This document shows positions 53,093-63,546 of a stretch of DNA of 64,000 nucleotides, one piece after another. Made by a program: the position numbers and the translations under genes. Within the stretch, counting starts at the first letter, position 1. The number at the start of each line of letters is the position of its first letter. The notes below the pieces were generated by a model. The model ran no database searches. It saw nothing but the letters and a program-made list of their open reading frames with translations, and had not been told where the DNA came from. Origin of the DNA: Chitinophaga pinensis (lineage in GTDB: Bacteria > Bacteroidota > Bacteroidia > Flavobacteriales_D > Crocinitomicaceae); contig CAMAZP010000013.1 in NCBI GenBank assembly GCA_945863605.1, positions 19,677 to 83,676 on the forward strand, read 5' to 3'.

Positions 53093-54987
53093 TCTGGTTG
53101 GTTTTGATTTTCTTCGTCGATAGGTAAATCTTCCATATTGGAAAGTTTAGCCTCCAAAATGCGTTTTTCTTTTTCTTTATCCTTGATTTTCCTTCTCAAG
53201 TATTTTTCAATCATTAAACTCGCAATCGGGGCTGCCCATGTACCACCAAAACCTGAGTTTTCAACAAATACTGCAATAGCTATTTTTGGATTGTGCATTG
53301 GTGCAAAAGCAATGAATACAGAATGGTCTTTTCCATGGGGATTTTGAACCGTTCCTGTTTTACCACAAACAATCATACTATCAATTCTCGCTAATCGTGC
53401 TGTTCCTCCTGCTTCGTTTACCACGCGACGCATTCCTTCAATTACAGGAGAAAAATGTTTGGATTCTACTTTTGTGTATTGTTTCACTTTGTATTGCGGA
53501 AGTGGTCCTTTTCTACCAATAGATTTCACAAAGTGAGGTGTGTAAAACCAACCTTTGTTGGCAATAATCGCAGCAATATTTGCCATTTGAAGTGGAGTTA
53601 ATTTAACCTCGCCTTGCCCAATTGAAATCGAACGAATTGTTGAAAATGCCCAACGGTGATGCCCATACCATTTATCGTAATACGCAGCATTTGGGATTAC
53701 ACCTGGACGTTGACCAGAAACATCAGCTTCAAGGCTTTTACCGAGTCCAAAACTCAACATGTAATCATGCCACTTGTTCAAGCCAATTTCAGCGTCAGCA
53801 AACATGTTTTTTTTGATATTTTGTTGTATGATTCGGCGCATTACTGCGTAGAAATAAGGGTTACAAGAATATTGAACACCTGAAGCAACGCTACTTGCGT
53901 AATGACCTGGGTGACACCCAACCATACTTTGATCACATGGGAAACCAGATTCTGGGGTGATTACGCCCTCCTGTAAACCTATTAGGGCTTGTACTAATTT
54001 GAAAATAGACCCAGGTGGATATTCAGCTTGTAAAGGACGTGGAAATAATGGCATATTTTTGTCTGTCGCTAATTTTGGATAATTCAAACTTATATTTCTT
54101 TTCCCAACTAATAAATTTGGATCAAAGGAAGGTGCGGAAATCATTGCTAAAATTTCTCCTGTAGCTGGCTCAATTGCAACAATACATCCTTTTTTGTTTT
54201 GCATTAATCGTTCGCCATATGCTTGTATCATCATATCCATCCCAAGTTTAAGAGGATCAGCTTGACGAGCTATTGTGTCGTATTTTCCATCGGCATATGG
54301 TTCAATCGCATTGTTTAAAGCAGAAGTTACGATGTATTTAATTCCTTTAATTCCTCTTAATTCTTTTTCGTAGAACCGTTCAATTCCAGAGCGACCAATG
54401 TTGTTCCCTGGTTTATAAAAACGATCTTGTTCAATTTCTTCACGTGTGACTTCAGATAGATAACCTAAAATATTAGCTCCATTTGAAAAAGGATAATTTC
54501 GCATACTTGTCACTTCTTCATAAAAGCCAGGGAAGTTTTCTAGATGAGGTGCTATTCTTGAAATTTCTTCTAATGTTAGCTCTTTAATGAAGGGATATTT
54601 TCTAATTTTTTGATAATTAGAGGTGGTTTTTCCCGTGTGTGGATTTTTGTAAGTTCCTTCTCCTTTTCGGATTTCATAAAAGCGATTGCGCACCTCTTCT
54701 ATTGTCCAACCAATTAACTTAGCAAAAGCAGCAGTATCTAAATTTTTAATTTCTGTTTCCACCATCATTAAATTGTAATAAGTTCTATTGGAAACGATTT
54801 TTTTTCCATTTCTGTCGAAAATTACTCCCCTCGGTGGAGTGATTTCTTTGCGTTTTTCAGCGATTTCTTGTGCACGCAAAGTCCAAGTGTCGTCAATTAC
54901 TTGCATGTAAAAAAGGCGAATAGTATAAATCCCTCCAACTAGAAGAATAAAAGCCATAATTACATACTTACGCGCATCGAAGTTCAT
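53089..54987 (-). CDS. mrdA: Penicillin-binding protein 2
   Basis: 632 residues: one N-terminal transmembrane helix (about 8-26), PBP dimerisation domain (KRKEITPPRGVIFDRNGK near 45-62), then the transpeptidase with YPPGSIFKLVQAL (active Ser near 328), SCNPYF as the S-x-N-like motif and KTGTVQNPHGKDHS (near 541). It is the crosslinking partner of RodA in cell elongation. The C-terminal 30 residues are charged and disordered. It starts directly at the mreD stop and overlaps rodA by 4 bases. Confidence 0.94.
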   Translation of the reverse strand: MNFDARKYVIMAFILLVGGIYTIRLFYMQVIDDTWTLRAQEIAEKRKEITPPRGVIFDRNGKKIVSNRTYYNLMMVETEIKNLDTAAFAKLIGWTIEEVRNRFYEIRKGEGTYKNPHTGKTTSNYQKIRKYPFIKELTLEEISRIAPHLENFPGFYEEVTSMRNYPFSNGANILGYLSEVTREEIEQDRFYKPGNNIGRSGIERFYEKELRGIKGIKYIVTSALNNAIEPYADGKYDTIARQADPLKLGMDMMIQAYGERLMQNKKGCIVAIEPATGEILAMISAPSFDPNLLVGKRNISLNYPKLATDKNMPLFPRPLQAEYPPGSIFKLVQALIGLQEGVITPESGFPCDQSMVGCHPGHYASSVASGVQYSCNPYFYAVMRRIIQQNIKKNMFADAEIGLNKWHDYMLSFGLGKSLEADVSGQRPGVIPNAAYYDKWYGHHRWAFSTIRSISIGQGEVKLTPLQMANIAAIIANKGWFYTPHFVKSIGRKGPLPQYKVKQYTKVESKHFSPVIEGMRRVVNEAGGTARLARIDSMIVCGKTGTVQNPHGKDHSVFIAFAPMHNPKIAIAVFVENSGFGGTWAAPIASLMIEKYLRRKIKDKEKEKRILEAKLSNMEDLPIDEENQNQPD

Positions 54988-55503
54988 TTAATTGGCTTTA
55001 GATTTTTTCATTAAAAAGATTTGAAGCAATATGCTAAGTAAATATGAAAAAATAAAACTTAAAACTGTTTTTTGAAGAATAAATAAAATTTGATCAATCC
55101 TAAATATTTCAATAAAGAAGTACCAAAAATGATGAATTAGTAACAAATAGCCGTAAACAAAGAAAAACCATCGTCCCCCCATATCGATGATCGATGGTTC
55201 TTTGATTGGGTCGTAACCCTCACGAGGACTATAAAATTTAAATATTATTGGTCGGAAAAATGCCATCATCAACAACGAAGACGCATACAAGCCATACGTA
55301 TTAGAAAAAATATCAATAATTGCACCTAAAACAAATGCTAAACTCATTAATGAAAAAACACCTATTTCAAAGGGTAGTAACATCACAAATAATGGTTGAA
55401 CCATCAGGTGAATTCCAAAACCTATTTCCAAGTTGTTGAATATCAGGGATTGAGCGAATGTAAATAAAATAAATCGCAGGATATTTTTATATAAATCTGT
55501 CAT
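54988..55503 (-). CDS. mreD: Rod-shape-determining protein MreD
   Basis: 171 residues, five or so transmembrane helices, poorly conserved as expected for MreD: NLEIGFGIHLMVQPLFVMLLPFEIGV and GAIIDIFSNTYGLYASSLLMMAFFRP. It is identified from size, topology and its place between mreC and PBP2. The mreC gene ends 3 bp upstream. Confidence 0.86.
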   Translation of the reverse strand: MTDLYKNILRFILFTFAQSLIFNNLEIGFGIHLMVQPLFVMLLPFEIGVFSLMSLAFVLGAIIDIFSNTYGLYASSLLMMAFFRPIIFKFYSPREGYDPIKEPSIIDMGGRWFFFVYGYLLLIHHFWYFFIEIFRIDQILFILQKTVLSFIFSYLLSILLQIFLMKKSKAN

Positions 55504-55506
55504 TGT

Positions 55507-56349
55507 TTATTCGTCCTCCTCGTCTAATGGAATTTGTGCCTCAAGTTCTTTTTGTTCTTCAATCATCAAGTTTTTGACAATGTAAACGCGTTGCAAAGTT
55601 CTAAAATTCTCAGAAAATCTCACAACTACATCCCAAATAGGTTCACCTTCTATTCCTTTGATTGATTCTACTTTACCAACTGCTAATCCGCGGGGAAATA
55701 TTCCACTTCCACCTCGAGTTACAACTTTCGACCATTTTTTTATGCGCAAATCATTTGAAATTCCAGTGATTGATCCACGACGAGGATTTTCACCATCCCA
55801 TTTTAGTAAACCAAATAGACCAATTGGTTCAATCATTACGTCGATGTTAATATCTTTGGTCAAAACACTTTTTACCACGCAATAATGTTCGCTAGTATTG
55901 TGTACGATTCCAACTACACCTTTATCTGAGAAAACACCCATATCTCTCTTGATTCCCTGTTTACAACCAACATCTAAAGTAAAATAATTATTGCGACGTG
56001 TTACAGTGGAATGAATAACCGTTGCTGGTATATAAGCGTATTGTTGTTTAAAAGTTGTGTCGTTGATTTTCAATAAATTTCTATCGACACGATACAAACT
56101 TTGGGGTAAATTCTTGCGAAGTCGAATGTTTTCTTTTTGGAGGGCTAAATTATTCTTTGAAAGACTGAAGTGTTTGGTGATATCATTTTCTGTTTCTAAT
56201 ACCTTCGCAGTGATAGAAGAAGCAGTCGTAAGGTATTGACTTTTAGGAAACGACAAATACCTAACATATATTGATAGGGCAATAATTTGTAAAAAAGCGA
56301 AGTATAAAAAGACTCGGAACCTCTTAAAAAAGGCGATCAAATTGCGCAT
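55507..56349 (-). CDS. mreC: Rod-shape-determining protein MreC
   Basis: 280 residues: N-terminal transmembrane helix (about 9-28), a coiled coil (about 50-80), then two beta-barrel lobes with VTRRNNYFTLDVGCKQGIKRDMGVFSDKGVVGIVH and VVTRGGSGIFPRGLAVGKV, both MreC hallmarks. It scaffolds the elongasome in the periplasm. It is the first gene of mreC-mreD-mrdA-rodA; mreB, which usually precedes mreC, is not adjacent. Confidence 0.93.
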   Translation of the reverse strand: MRNLIAFFKRFRVFLYFAFLQIIALSIYVRYLSFPKSQYLTTASSITAKVLETENDITKHFSLSKNNLALQKENIRLRKNLPQSLYRVDRNLLKINDTTFKQQYAYIPATVIHSTVTRRNNYFTLDVGCKQGIKRDMGVFSDKGVVGIVHNTSEHYCVVKSVLTKDINIDVMIEPIGLFGLLKWDGENPRRGSITGISNDLRIKKWSKVVTRGGSGIFPRGLAVGKVESIKGIEGEPIWDVVVRFSENFRTLQRVYIVKNLMIEEQKELEAQIPLDEEDE

Positions 56350-56510
56350 AAAGACAAAGGTAAAAAAGCTATGATTTTAAGCGTCAGAAAAACTAATAAT
56401 GATATTAACAAGAAATTAATTTACTTTTAATAAGATGTTGACTTTACAAAAAGTAAGATTCTTTAATAGATGAATTAAACGTTTATAATCTTTATTTTTT
56501 TAATAATAAC

Positions 56511-59462
56511 TTACTTTACCAAGACTATACGTTCAACTTTTAATGATAACCCAGATGATATCAAAGCAGTGTATGTCCCTGCACTTAGATTCAGTGAAAT
56601 TTTCCCATCGTTCATAAGTTCATAACTTGCACAAGTTTTCCCATTTAAATCTATAAATGAAATTTGAGTCGGCGCTTGAATCCCCTTAATTTCTAAATAA
56701 TTAGTTGTAGGGTTTGGGAAAATACTTATTTGTGGCATCAATTCATCGATTGCATTTGTTTGTTGTACTAGTTTTTGTCCATCAGAACTAGCAGTGGTAA
56801 TTAATCCGGCTGCATTAGAGGATTTTATTGAAAAATAATATGTTTGTCCGTATATAGGATTAGTCAAAACATGCTGAATAGCAGTATTCAAAGACGCATT
56901 TGTCCAATTAATTACATTAGTTGCCCCTGAGGAAGTACCAAGTGCCCATTGATAAGATGCAACACCAGATTGACTATCTGAACTAGACCAATTAGCTTTC
57001 AGTGTAGCGCTGTAAGTGGTGTCAATATCTAAGTTTTGGCCATCGTGAATGTATGAGATAACAGGGTCAGTCCAATCTATTAAATATGTTTTTGAAGTTT
57101 CTGCAGACCAATTATCTTCGTTGTCGATTGCTATTGAATTTATTTTACCTGAATGAATTGCATTTTCGCTTTGAAATCTGATTTCTTGATTGGAACCAAC
57201 TGATATATTCACATTTGATAAGCGTGATTTATAAACTTTGACATTGTCAAACTGAGCATCACAACCTCCTGTTCTTAAAGAAATTGAATTTCCTGTTTGT
57301 ATTGGTGTTGCATCAGTCCATTGACCAACATAGTTGTCATTTATAAAAACCTTAATTAATCCGGTTGATGGTTTGTACCAAACTTTTACTTTATAGTTTA
57401 CATTAGAATTAATCGTGAATGGTACCTCATGAACAACAGTAAATACATCATTAGTTACTTCGTAAAACTGAATTACATCATCTTGATCCCTAAAAAATAT
57501 GAAATAGGAATTACCTCGATTTGGTTGTGTTGGATCAGAACAAAAGAAATGCAACCCTGCTCGTTGGTTACTAAGTGAAGTTAAAAACTTTTGTTCCCAA
57601 GAAAACACATAATCTGAAGTTGCATTTTGAGTAACATTTAAATAGGCATTTGAATTATTTTGACTTTCATCACTCATTAAAAACACGCCGTTATTAACCG
57701 AAAATTGTCCTGTTTGAAGTGTCCAATAAGTATTTTGTTCCTCAAAATCTTCATTAACAAATCCTTTTGCACCATTGCTGTGCCAGGAATTACTTTGTGA
57801 AGCTTTATCAGAAACCAAATAAAAACCTTTATTTACTCCTGATTGTGTGTCTGAATCCGTAATTTGTGTTGAAAAATTGCTTGTTTGCCAAGTAGGACCT
57901 GAAGCAATTGACGTACTTGGTGGTGTGTTATCGATTGTTGAAATTGTTGAGGTAAAAGATGCTTCCCAGCCTGTTGCTGCTGTTGCACAATCCGACCTAA
58001 ATTCTATTAACAAACTACTTCCTGTAGAATTGATATTTCCCGGAGAATTTGAACCAGTATATTGACCAATTAATGGAGAACTTGTAGTGCTTCCATCGTA
58101 AATCAACATGAAGTCCCAATTGTTTTCGATATTAAAACTTGTAAAATTTAAGGAAATTGTAGAAGCATTTGTCGGTTGAATCAGCCATAATTTTCTTTCG
58201 TCGTTTGTGTAATTTCCTCCTGCTCCTCCAGAATCATAGAGGTTTCCGGATGTCGTAGTAAGTGTAGTGATAACAGGGTTATTATTGATTAATTTGTAAT
58301 ATTTTTCCCAATTCCAATTTATTCCCGGATCAGTATGAGTTTGATTAGGATAATGTTGATGCCCCTTAATTTTTGTACAGCCTCCTAAAACATTAACTGT
58401 TGATGTTGCACTTCCGAAAAACGTTCGTAAGGGTGGTATCCCATATCCACTATTTGTAATATCTCTTGTTAATGTAGCGGATGCATTATACATATTATTC
58501 GTGTACCAAGATGCATCAGAAACATAACCTTCATGTTCATATCCAATAGTATATGGGTTTTCAGTACTTACGTGCCATGCTTTATTTGATTCTAAAACCA
58601 TTTGTGTTACTTGGCCATCGGAACTTCTTATTACATAATGAGCAGAAACAGAAGCATTACAGTTTTGAAACCATGAAATACAACCTGAATAACTACCTTG
58701 AACGGTATGAATGGTAATAGCAGAAATTGCGGTCCCGCTTCGTGAACTAAAATTACAACTTGCTGCTGGATTCCAAAGCGCTGGTCCGTAATCAGTGGAT
58801 TTCAATAAATCTACTTTTGGTAGGTAGGACACTTGATTTGCAAATATACCATCTAAGGTAAGTCGAACACGCTCTGCTGATAATACGCTGTAATTTTGAT
58901 TACCATATACAGAATTAAAATCGATTACGAAAGGTGTAAAATTGTAATTTGCTGCAAAATCTACATCACTCAATAACATGAGTACTTGATAGGTAAATGC
59001 ATCTCTTGCAAATTGATTAACGATTCCTTCTTCTGGAATTTCTGATAAATCTTTTAAAACACTTACTATGTAAGTGGGATTGTTTTTCAATAAACTATTT
59101 CCATTTGTTCTACTGCTCATTAATTGGTCAAATGCCTTTGCATAAGCTTCAATTTGATTTCCAACATTACTTTTCTGCTGCTCAACAGAGATGCCGCTTA
59201 AATCAGCAATTAACTTGGCGTTTTCTCTAAAATACCCCGCCCCGTTTTCAAACATTCCCATAATTCCAAAAGGAAGTGGCATACCTGTACATGAAGGAGT
59301 TTCTTGCGCTGAAATTACCTTCATGTGCGTATTGCTTTGACTCACCGCTTCCAAGATACCAGTTGGTAAAAAAGATTTGTTGCTGTAATGTGATTTGAAA
59401 TCTGTACTCCAAACATGACTTCCCATTAGAGTACTTAGAAGTAAAATAATATATCGTTTCAT
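56511..59462 (-). CDS. Secreted N-acetylmuramoyl-L-alanine amidase with CUB, LamG-like and T9SS domains
   Basis: 983 residues from the ATG at 59462, which begins the signal peptide (1-20). Order of parts: a helical N-terminal region (about 50-225), an Amidase_2/PGRP domain (about 240-390), a CUB-like domain (about 400-500), and a LamG/DUF1080-like jelly roll (about 560-745). A fibronectin-like stretch and a T9SS sorting domain (about 905-983, IFPNPTTNYL) follow. The amidase part has ISAITIHTVQG, VSAHYVI and GHQHYPNQTHTDPG with the Zn histidines. It probably cuts peptidoglycan outside the cell, for predation or competition (inference). Confidence 0.85.
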   Translation of the reverse strand: MKRYIILLLSTLMGSHVWSTDFKSHYSNKSFLPTGILEAVSQSNTHMKVISAQETPSCTGMPLPFGIMGMFENGAGYFRENAKLIADLSGISVEQQKSNVGNQIEAYAKAFDQLMSSRTNGNSLLKNNPTYIVSVLKDLSEIPEEGIVNQFARDAFTYQVLMLLSDVDFAANYNFTPFVIDFNSVYGNQNYSVLSAERVRLTLDGIFANQVSYLPKVDLLKSTDYGPALWNPAASCNFSSRSGTAISAITIHTVQGSYSGCISWFQNCNASVSAHYVIRSSDGQVTQMVLESNKAWHVSTENPYTIGYEHEGYVSDASWYTNNMYNASATLTRDITNSGYGIPPLRTFFGSATSTVNVLGGCTKIKGHQHYPNQTHTDPGINWNWEKYYKLINNNPVITTLTTTSGNLYDSGGAGGNYTNDERKLWLIQPTNASTISLNFTSFNIENNWDFMLIYDGSTTSSPLIGQYTGSNSPGNINSTGSSLLIEFRSDCATAATGWEASFTSTISTIDNTPPSTSIASGPTWQTSNFSTQITDSDTQSGVNKGFYLVSDKASQSNSWHSNGAKGFVNEDFEEQNTYWTLQTGQFSVNNGVFLMSDESQNNSNAYLNVTQNATSDYVFSWEQKFLTSLSNQRAGLHFFCSDPTQPNRGNSYFIFFRDQDDVIQFYEVTNDVFTVVHEVPFTINSNVNYKVKVWYKPSTGLIKVFINDNYVGQWTDATPIQTGNSISLRTGGCDAQFDNVKVYKSRLSNVNISVGSNQEIRFQSENAIHSGKINSIAIDNEDNWSAETSKTYLIDWTDPVISYIHDGQNLDIDTTYSATLKANWSSSDSQSGVASYQWALGTSSGATNVINWTNASLNTAIQHVLTNPIYGQTYYFSIKSSNAAGLITTASSDGQKLVQQTNAIDELMPQISIFPNPTTNYLEIKGIQAPTQISFIDLNGKTCASYELMNDGKISLNLSAGTYTALISSGLSLKVERIVLVK

Positions 59463-59611
59463 CGTCAGTAAATTGATGTGCAAATATATTAAAACTTGTT
59501 ATATTTCAGTTAGTTAACAATAGTTTAATATGGTTTTTATTTGTCTTTTTGATATAAACTGATTTACAAAGACTACATTTAATTAAAAATTAATATTTTC
59601 GACCAAAAATT

Positions 59612-61732
59612 ATGATGAAAAAACACGCTATATTAACTATTTTACTGTTAGTTTTTTACACAATTAACGCCCAAAAGAAAGAGCTTTCATTGAAAGAAGC
59701 TGTAATGCAACAATGGAGAAGCCTCCGCCCAGATTTCGTTAATAATTTCCAATGGATACCTGGAACGGATGGATATTCTTACCTAAGTAAAAATTGGCAA
59801 ACCTTATACCTTTCATCGGTAGATAGCGAAAAAGATTTAGAAGCACTGACGATTCAACAATTCAACGAATCGATGAAAACTCAATTTTATGGATTTATGG
59901 ACCTCAAGTGGCTAAATAAGGATGAATTTATCTTGTCTGACAATAAGGTTTACATTAAGTATTCTGTTGCGACTAAGACCGGCGAAACATTAAAGAAACT
60001 TCCAGATTCTGCTGAAAATATTACTGCTCATCATTTAACCAATCAATTCGCCTATACAATTGAAAATAATTTATACGTTAACGGTAAGGCGATCACCAAG
60101 AATAAAAACAAAAATATTGTCTCAGGGCAATCGATTGCTAGAAACGAATTTGGTATTTCCAACGGAATTTTTTGGTCTGAGAAAGGAACTATTTTAGCTT
60201 TTTATCAGAAAAACGAGGCAAATGTTCACGACTATCCTTTGCTCAATATTGATGAGACTCCGGGCAAACTTGTTTCTATAAAATATCCGATGGCGGGACA
60301 AGCTTCAGAGCAACCCAAGATAGGAATTTACCACGTCAAGAAAAATAAAACAATTTATATTGATCCCAAAGGCGCTATTGATGATTACTTTACTAATCTT
60401 ACTATTACGCCTGATGAAAAATATATAATTGTAGCAGAAGTCAATCGCGACCAGAACCATATGTGGTTGAATGTGTACGATGTGAAAACAGGAAAATTTA
60501 TAAAAACAATTTTTGAAGAAAAAAACGATAAATGGGTAGAACCTGAGCACCCTGCATTTTTCACTGGAATAGGAAATGATTTTCTGTGGTTATCAGAGAA
60601 AGATGGGTTTATGAATATTTACCTTGTAGACTTTGATGGTTCTGAATCTATAAAGCAACTGACTAAACATACTTTTGTAGTCAAGGAATTATTAACATTA
60701 AGTCCAGATAAAAAATTTATTTATTACAGCGCTACAGGAGAAAACCCAATAAATACCCTCGTTTACCGTTCAGATTTTTCTGGAAATTCAGAGCTATTAA
60801 CGAAAGAAGAAGGCACACACAATTTTCAATTATCGGGAGATGGTGCTTATTGGTATGATGCATTCTCAAGCTTAACTGTTCCTAATAAAACACTTATCTG
60901 GACATCAAATGGTAAGATGGCAAAGGGGCTTGGTACCTCAAAAGACAAACTTGAAGAGTATAACATTGGGACAACAGAAATTGGAAAAATCCCTGCTAAT
61001 GATGGCTCAGACTTATACTACAGAATCATAAAACCTGCAAATTTTGATGCCTCAAAAAAATACCCCGTAATGGTATATGTATATGGTGGTCCCCACGCAC
61101 AGATGGTAACCAATTCTTGGCTTGCGGGAGCAAATTTATGGATGCATTGGATGGCAAATCAAGGGTATATCGTATTTACGTTAGATAATAGAGGTTCTGC
61201 TGAAAGAGGTTTTGCTTTTGAATCTCAAATTCACCGTCAATTAGGAAATGTAGAAATGGAGGATCAACTTACGGGAGTTAATTATTTGAAAGCATTGCCT
61301 TTCGTAGATGCGACTAAAATGGCGGTACATGGCTGGTCTTTTGGTGGATTTATGACGACATCTTTGATGCTACGAAACCCTGGAGTGTTTACAACGGGTG
61401 TGGCTGGCGGTCCAGTGACAGATTGGAAATACTACGAAATTATGTATGGAGAACGCTACATGGATAGACCAGACCAGAATCCAAAAGGATATGACCAAGC
61501 ATCGTTATTAAATTATGCTTCAAATCTTCAGGGTAAATTATTACTGATTCATGGCACAGTAGACGATGTGGTGGTTTTACAGCATAATTATGCATTAGTG
61601 AAAAAGTTTGTGGAGGCCGAGAAACAAATGGATTTCTTTCCGTATCCTATGCACAAGCACAATGTTTCAGGTAAAGACCGTGTGCATTTGATTGAGAAAA
61701 TTTTGACCTATATTTTGGAGAATAATAAGTGA
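59612..61732 (+). CDS. Dipeptidyl peptidase IV-like S9 peptidase, exported
   Basis: 706 residues, or 705 from the second of two adjacent ATGs. Signal peptide 1-21 (YTINAQ), DPPIV N-terminal propeller (about 60-430, with RNEFGISNGIFWSEKGTILAFYQ) and a prolyl oligopeptidase domain. The latter has VYVYGGPHAQMV, the nucleophile in VHGWSFGGFM (Ser near 576), an Asp in HGTVDDVVVLQHN and a His in PMHKHNVSGKDR. It removes N-terminal dipeptides, usually after Pro or Ala, in the periplasm. Confidence 0.92.
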   Translation: MMKKHAILTILLLVFYTINAQKKELSLKEAVMQQWRSLRPDFVNNFQWIPGTDGYSYLSKNWQTLYLSSVDSEKDLEALTIQQFNESMKTQFYGFMDLKWLNKDEFILSDNKVYIKYSVATKTGETLKKLPDSAENITAHHLTNQFAYTIENNLYVNGKAITKNKNKNIVSGQSIARNEFGISNGIFWSEKGTILAFYQKNEANVHDYPLLNIDETPGKLVSIKYPMAGQASEQPKIGIYHVKKNKTIYIDPKGAIDDYFTNLTITPDEKYIIVAEVNRDQNHMWLNVYDVKTGKFIKTIFEEKNDKWVEPEHPAFFTGIGNDFLWLSEKDGFMNIYLVDFDGSESIKQLTKHTFVVKELLTLSPDKKFIYYSATGENPINTLVYRSDFSGNSELLTKEEGTHNFQLSGDGAYWYDAFSSLTVPNKTLIWTSNGKMAKGLGTSKDKLEEYNIGTTEIGKIPANDGSDLYYRIIKPANFDASKKYPVMVYVYGGPHAQMVTNSWLAGANLWMHWMANQGYIVFTLDNRGSAERGFAFESQIHRQLGNVEMEDQLTGVNYLKALPFVDATKMAVHGWSFGGFMTTSLMLRNPGVFTTGVAGGPVTDWKYYEIMYGERYMDRPDQNPKGYDQASLLNYASNLQGKLLLIHGTVDDVVVLQHNYALVKKFVEAEKQMDFFPYPMHKHNVSGKDRVHLIEKILTYILENNK

Positions 61733-61792
61733 AACAGATTAATATATTTATCAATATAAATAATTCACATTGTTTCTTTAAATTTGATAGTT

Positions 61793-62206
61793 ATGACAGC
61801 AAAGGAAATTCTATTATTGGTCTTTCTAATAGCATCAATTTTAATTTTTATATTTTTAGTTTTAAATGATATAGCCTTAGTAATCTATTTAAGAACTCGG
61901 GGAAAACGTGCCGTTGGTGAAATTGTAGGAAAAAGAGAATTACTGGGTAAAAATCGATACGGGCAAAGACATGGTTATTTAACTCAGTTAAAGGTTAAAA
62001 CTCCTGAAATAGAGTTTATTTTTGAAATTATGCAAGTGAAATATCTTAAACCATTAGATTTTATAAAGGTCCCTGTTATCTACGTAATTAGAAAAAATAG
62101 AAAACCGATAGGAAGAGTTGATTCTTTGCCTATCATGCTTACCGATGCTATTATTTGGTCCATCGTGTCAATAATACTTTTCGGGATATATTTTTTGAAT
62201 TCATGA
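61793..62206 (+). CDS. Small DUF3592-like membrane protein
   Basis: 137 residues from the ATG at 61793, preferred to a TTG nine bases earlier. There are two transmembrane helices (about 5-32 and 114-134). The region between them is a beta-rich soluble part (GKRAVGEIVGKREL, LKVKTPEIEFIFEI, VPVIYVIRKNRKPIGRVDSL), an arrangement like DUF3592. Function unknown. It is convergent with the next gene. Confidence 0.6.
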   Translation: MTAKEILLLVFLIASILIFIFLVLNDIALVIYLRTRGKRAVGEIVGKRELLGKNRYGQRHGYLTQLKVKTPEIEFIFEIMQVKYLKPLDFIKVPVIYVIRKNRKPIGRVDSLPIMLTDAIIWSIVSIILFGIYFLNS

Positions 62207-62253
62207 AAATTGAAACGTGCTCTTATATAAAAGATTAATAAACACCCTCACTT

Positions 62254-63492
62254 TTACTGAATTAAATTCAACACCCACGTGTTTCCTGTAGATTTTGTAA
62301 ATGATTTGAGATTTCTGACTAATATATCATAAACTTTAGACTCCGCATACAAGGCTGATACAGACGACTCTAGAACAATTCGAGCATTGTTTTCGTTGTT
62401 GTGTCTATTAGATTGTAATTTTAAAGGAGGAAACAAGAGTAGTTTCTCATTCATTGATTTATAGTGGGCATGTACGATAAATTGAATAATCATTTCTGCC
62501 ATCGAATTCATTTTCGAGTTGTAATAACAATCTAAAACACGTTCTGAAAAATTTTTATGCGCTAACACTTTGTTAATTACTCCTGCAAAGGCTAATGCTT
62601 TAAGAGGTCTGGCAATTAACCAACATAGTTCGTGATTATTAAATTTATTAGACCATTCTTCGACTCTTTCAACTAATAAATACAACTGATTATCCGTGAG
62701 TTTTCCTTGAATGAAATACAATAATAGTTGAGTTTCTATTAAGCGAGACAGTTCGTGAAAATGCAGGTTTTTTTCATCAATTTCTGAGATTAAACGTTCA
62801 AATTCTTTCAGTTCAACCGGTATATTTTTGTTGTGATAAATCGCATTGCTTATCAGGAAGGTAAAGTAGAATAACTGATTATTTGGAGTTTGAATATTTT
62901 GGTAATAAAAACGCTGTAAGGCATTTGAAAAATAGCTATTTGGGTCATCTTCGTCAACGTAACTTTCAAAAAACAAACGCCTACCATTTTCAGTTGAAAT
63001 AAGTATTTCTAGCAATTCATTTTTATTGGTAGAGTTACGAACCAATGAACCGAGCAACTGAATTAATTCTGTTTTGTCATCATGATCCATGTTTACTGAC
63101 ATCAATAAATCTGAGATGTCCTTTTTATTGGTTGTCTTAATGGCTATTTCTAATGCTGTAAGTGAAAAAGGCCCAGAAGAAAACAATTCATTTTCTGAGC
63201 TTAGCTGTTGATCAATGTATAAATCTTTGGCCTGAATATAATCTGAAAAAGATAAATACCCTATGTAATTAGCTAAGATATCGAGCGTGGCGGGATATAA
63301 TTTTCGATAGGGCAAAATGCCAAGAAATCGCGCTAAGGTATGGCCAGAAATGATACAGCCTTCTTGACGAAAAGAAACAGCTAATTGATTACACTCATTA
63401 AAAGTACGGGGATAAATTCCTGATTTAAAGCTTATTGCATCACACATTGCCTTGTAATATACAGAGCGATAAAAAAGTTCTTTATCCTTCAT
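62254..63492 (-). CDS. Protein of unknown function with HTH-like N-terminus
   Basis: 412 residues, almost entirely helical. Residues 45-85 (ISGHTLARFLGI, then YPATLDILANYIGYLSFSDYI) resemble a DNA-binding-like motif (S-x-x-T-L-x-R-hyd-G ... T-L-x-x-L-A-x-Y-h-G-Y-x-S-(W/F)) that I recall from Fluviicola-type proteins. The rest, rich in paired helices, looks like TPR/HEAT-type solenoid repeats. A tandem TAAGTTGCAG repeat lies 54 bp upstream. No family can be named. Confidence 0.55.
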   Translation of the reverse strand: MKDKELFYRSVYYKAMCDAISFKSGIYPRTFNECNQLAVSFRQEGCIISGHTLARFLGILPYRKLYPATLDILANYIGYLSFSDYIQAKDLYIDQQLSSENELFSSGPFSLTALEIAIKTTNKKDISDLLMSVNMDHDDKTELIQLLGSLVRNSTNKNELLEILISTENGRRLFFESYVDEDDPNSYFSNALQRFYYQNIQTPNNQLFYFTFLISNAIYHNKNIPVELKEFERLISEIDEKNLHFHELSRLIETQLLLYFIQGKLTDNQLYLLVERVEEWSNKFNNHELCWLIARPLKALAFAGVINKVLAHKNFSERVLDCYYNSKMNSMAEMIIQFIVHAHYKSMNEKLLLFPPLKLQSNRHNNENNARIVLESSVSALYAESKVYDILVRNLKSFTKSTGNTWVLNLIQ

Positions 63493-63546
63493 GAAACAAA
63501 GAAAAGAAATTACTTCTTAAATACGATTGCTTTTTAGAACACTATG

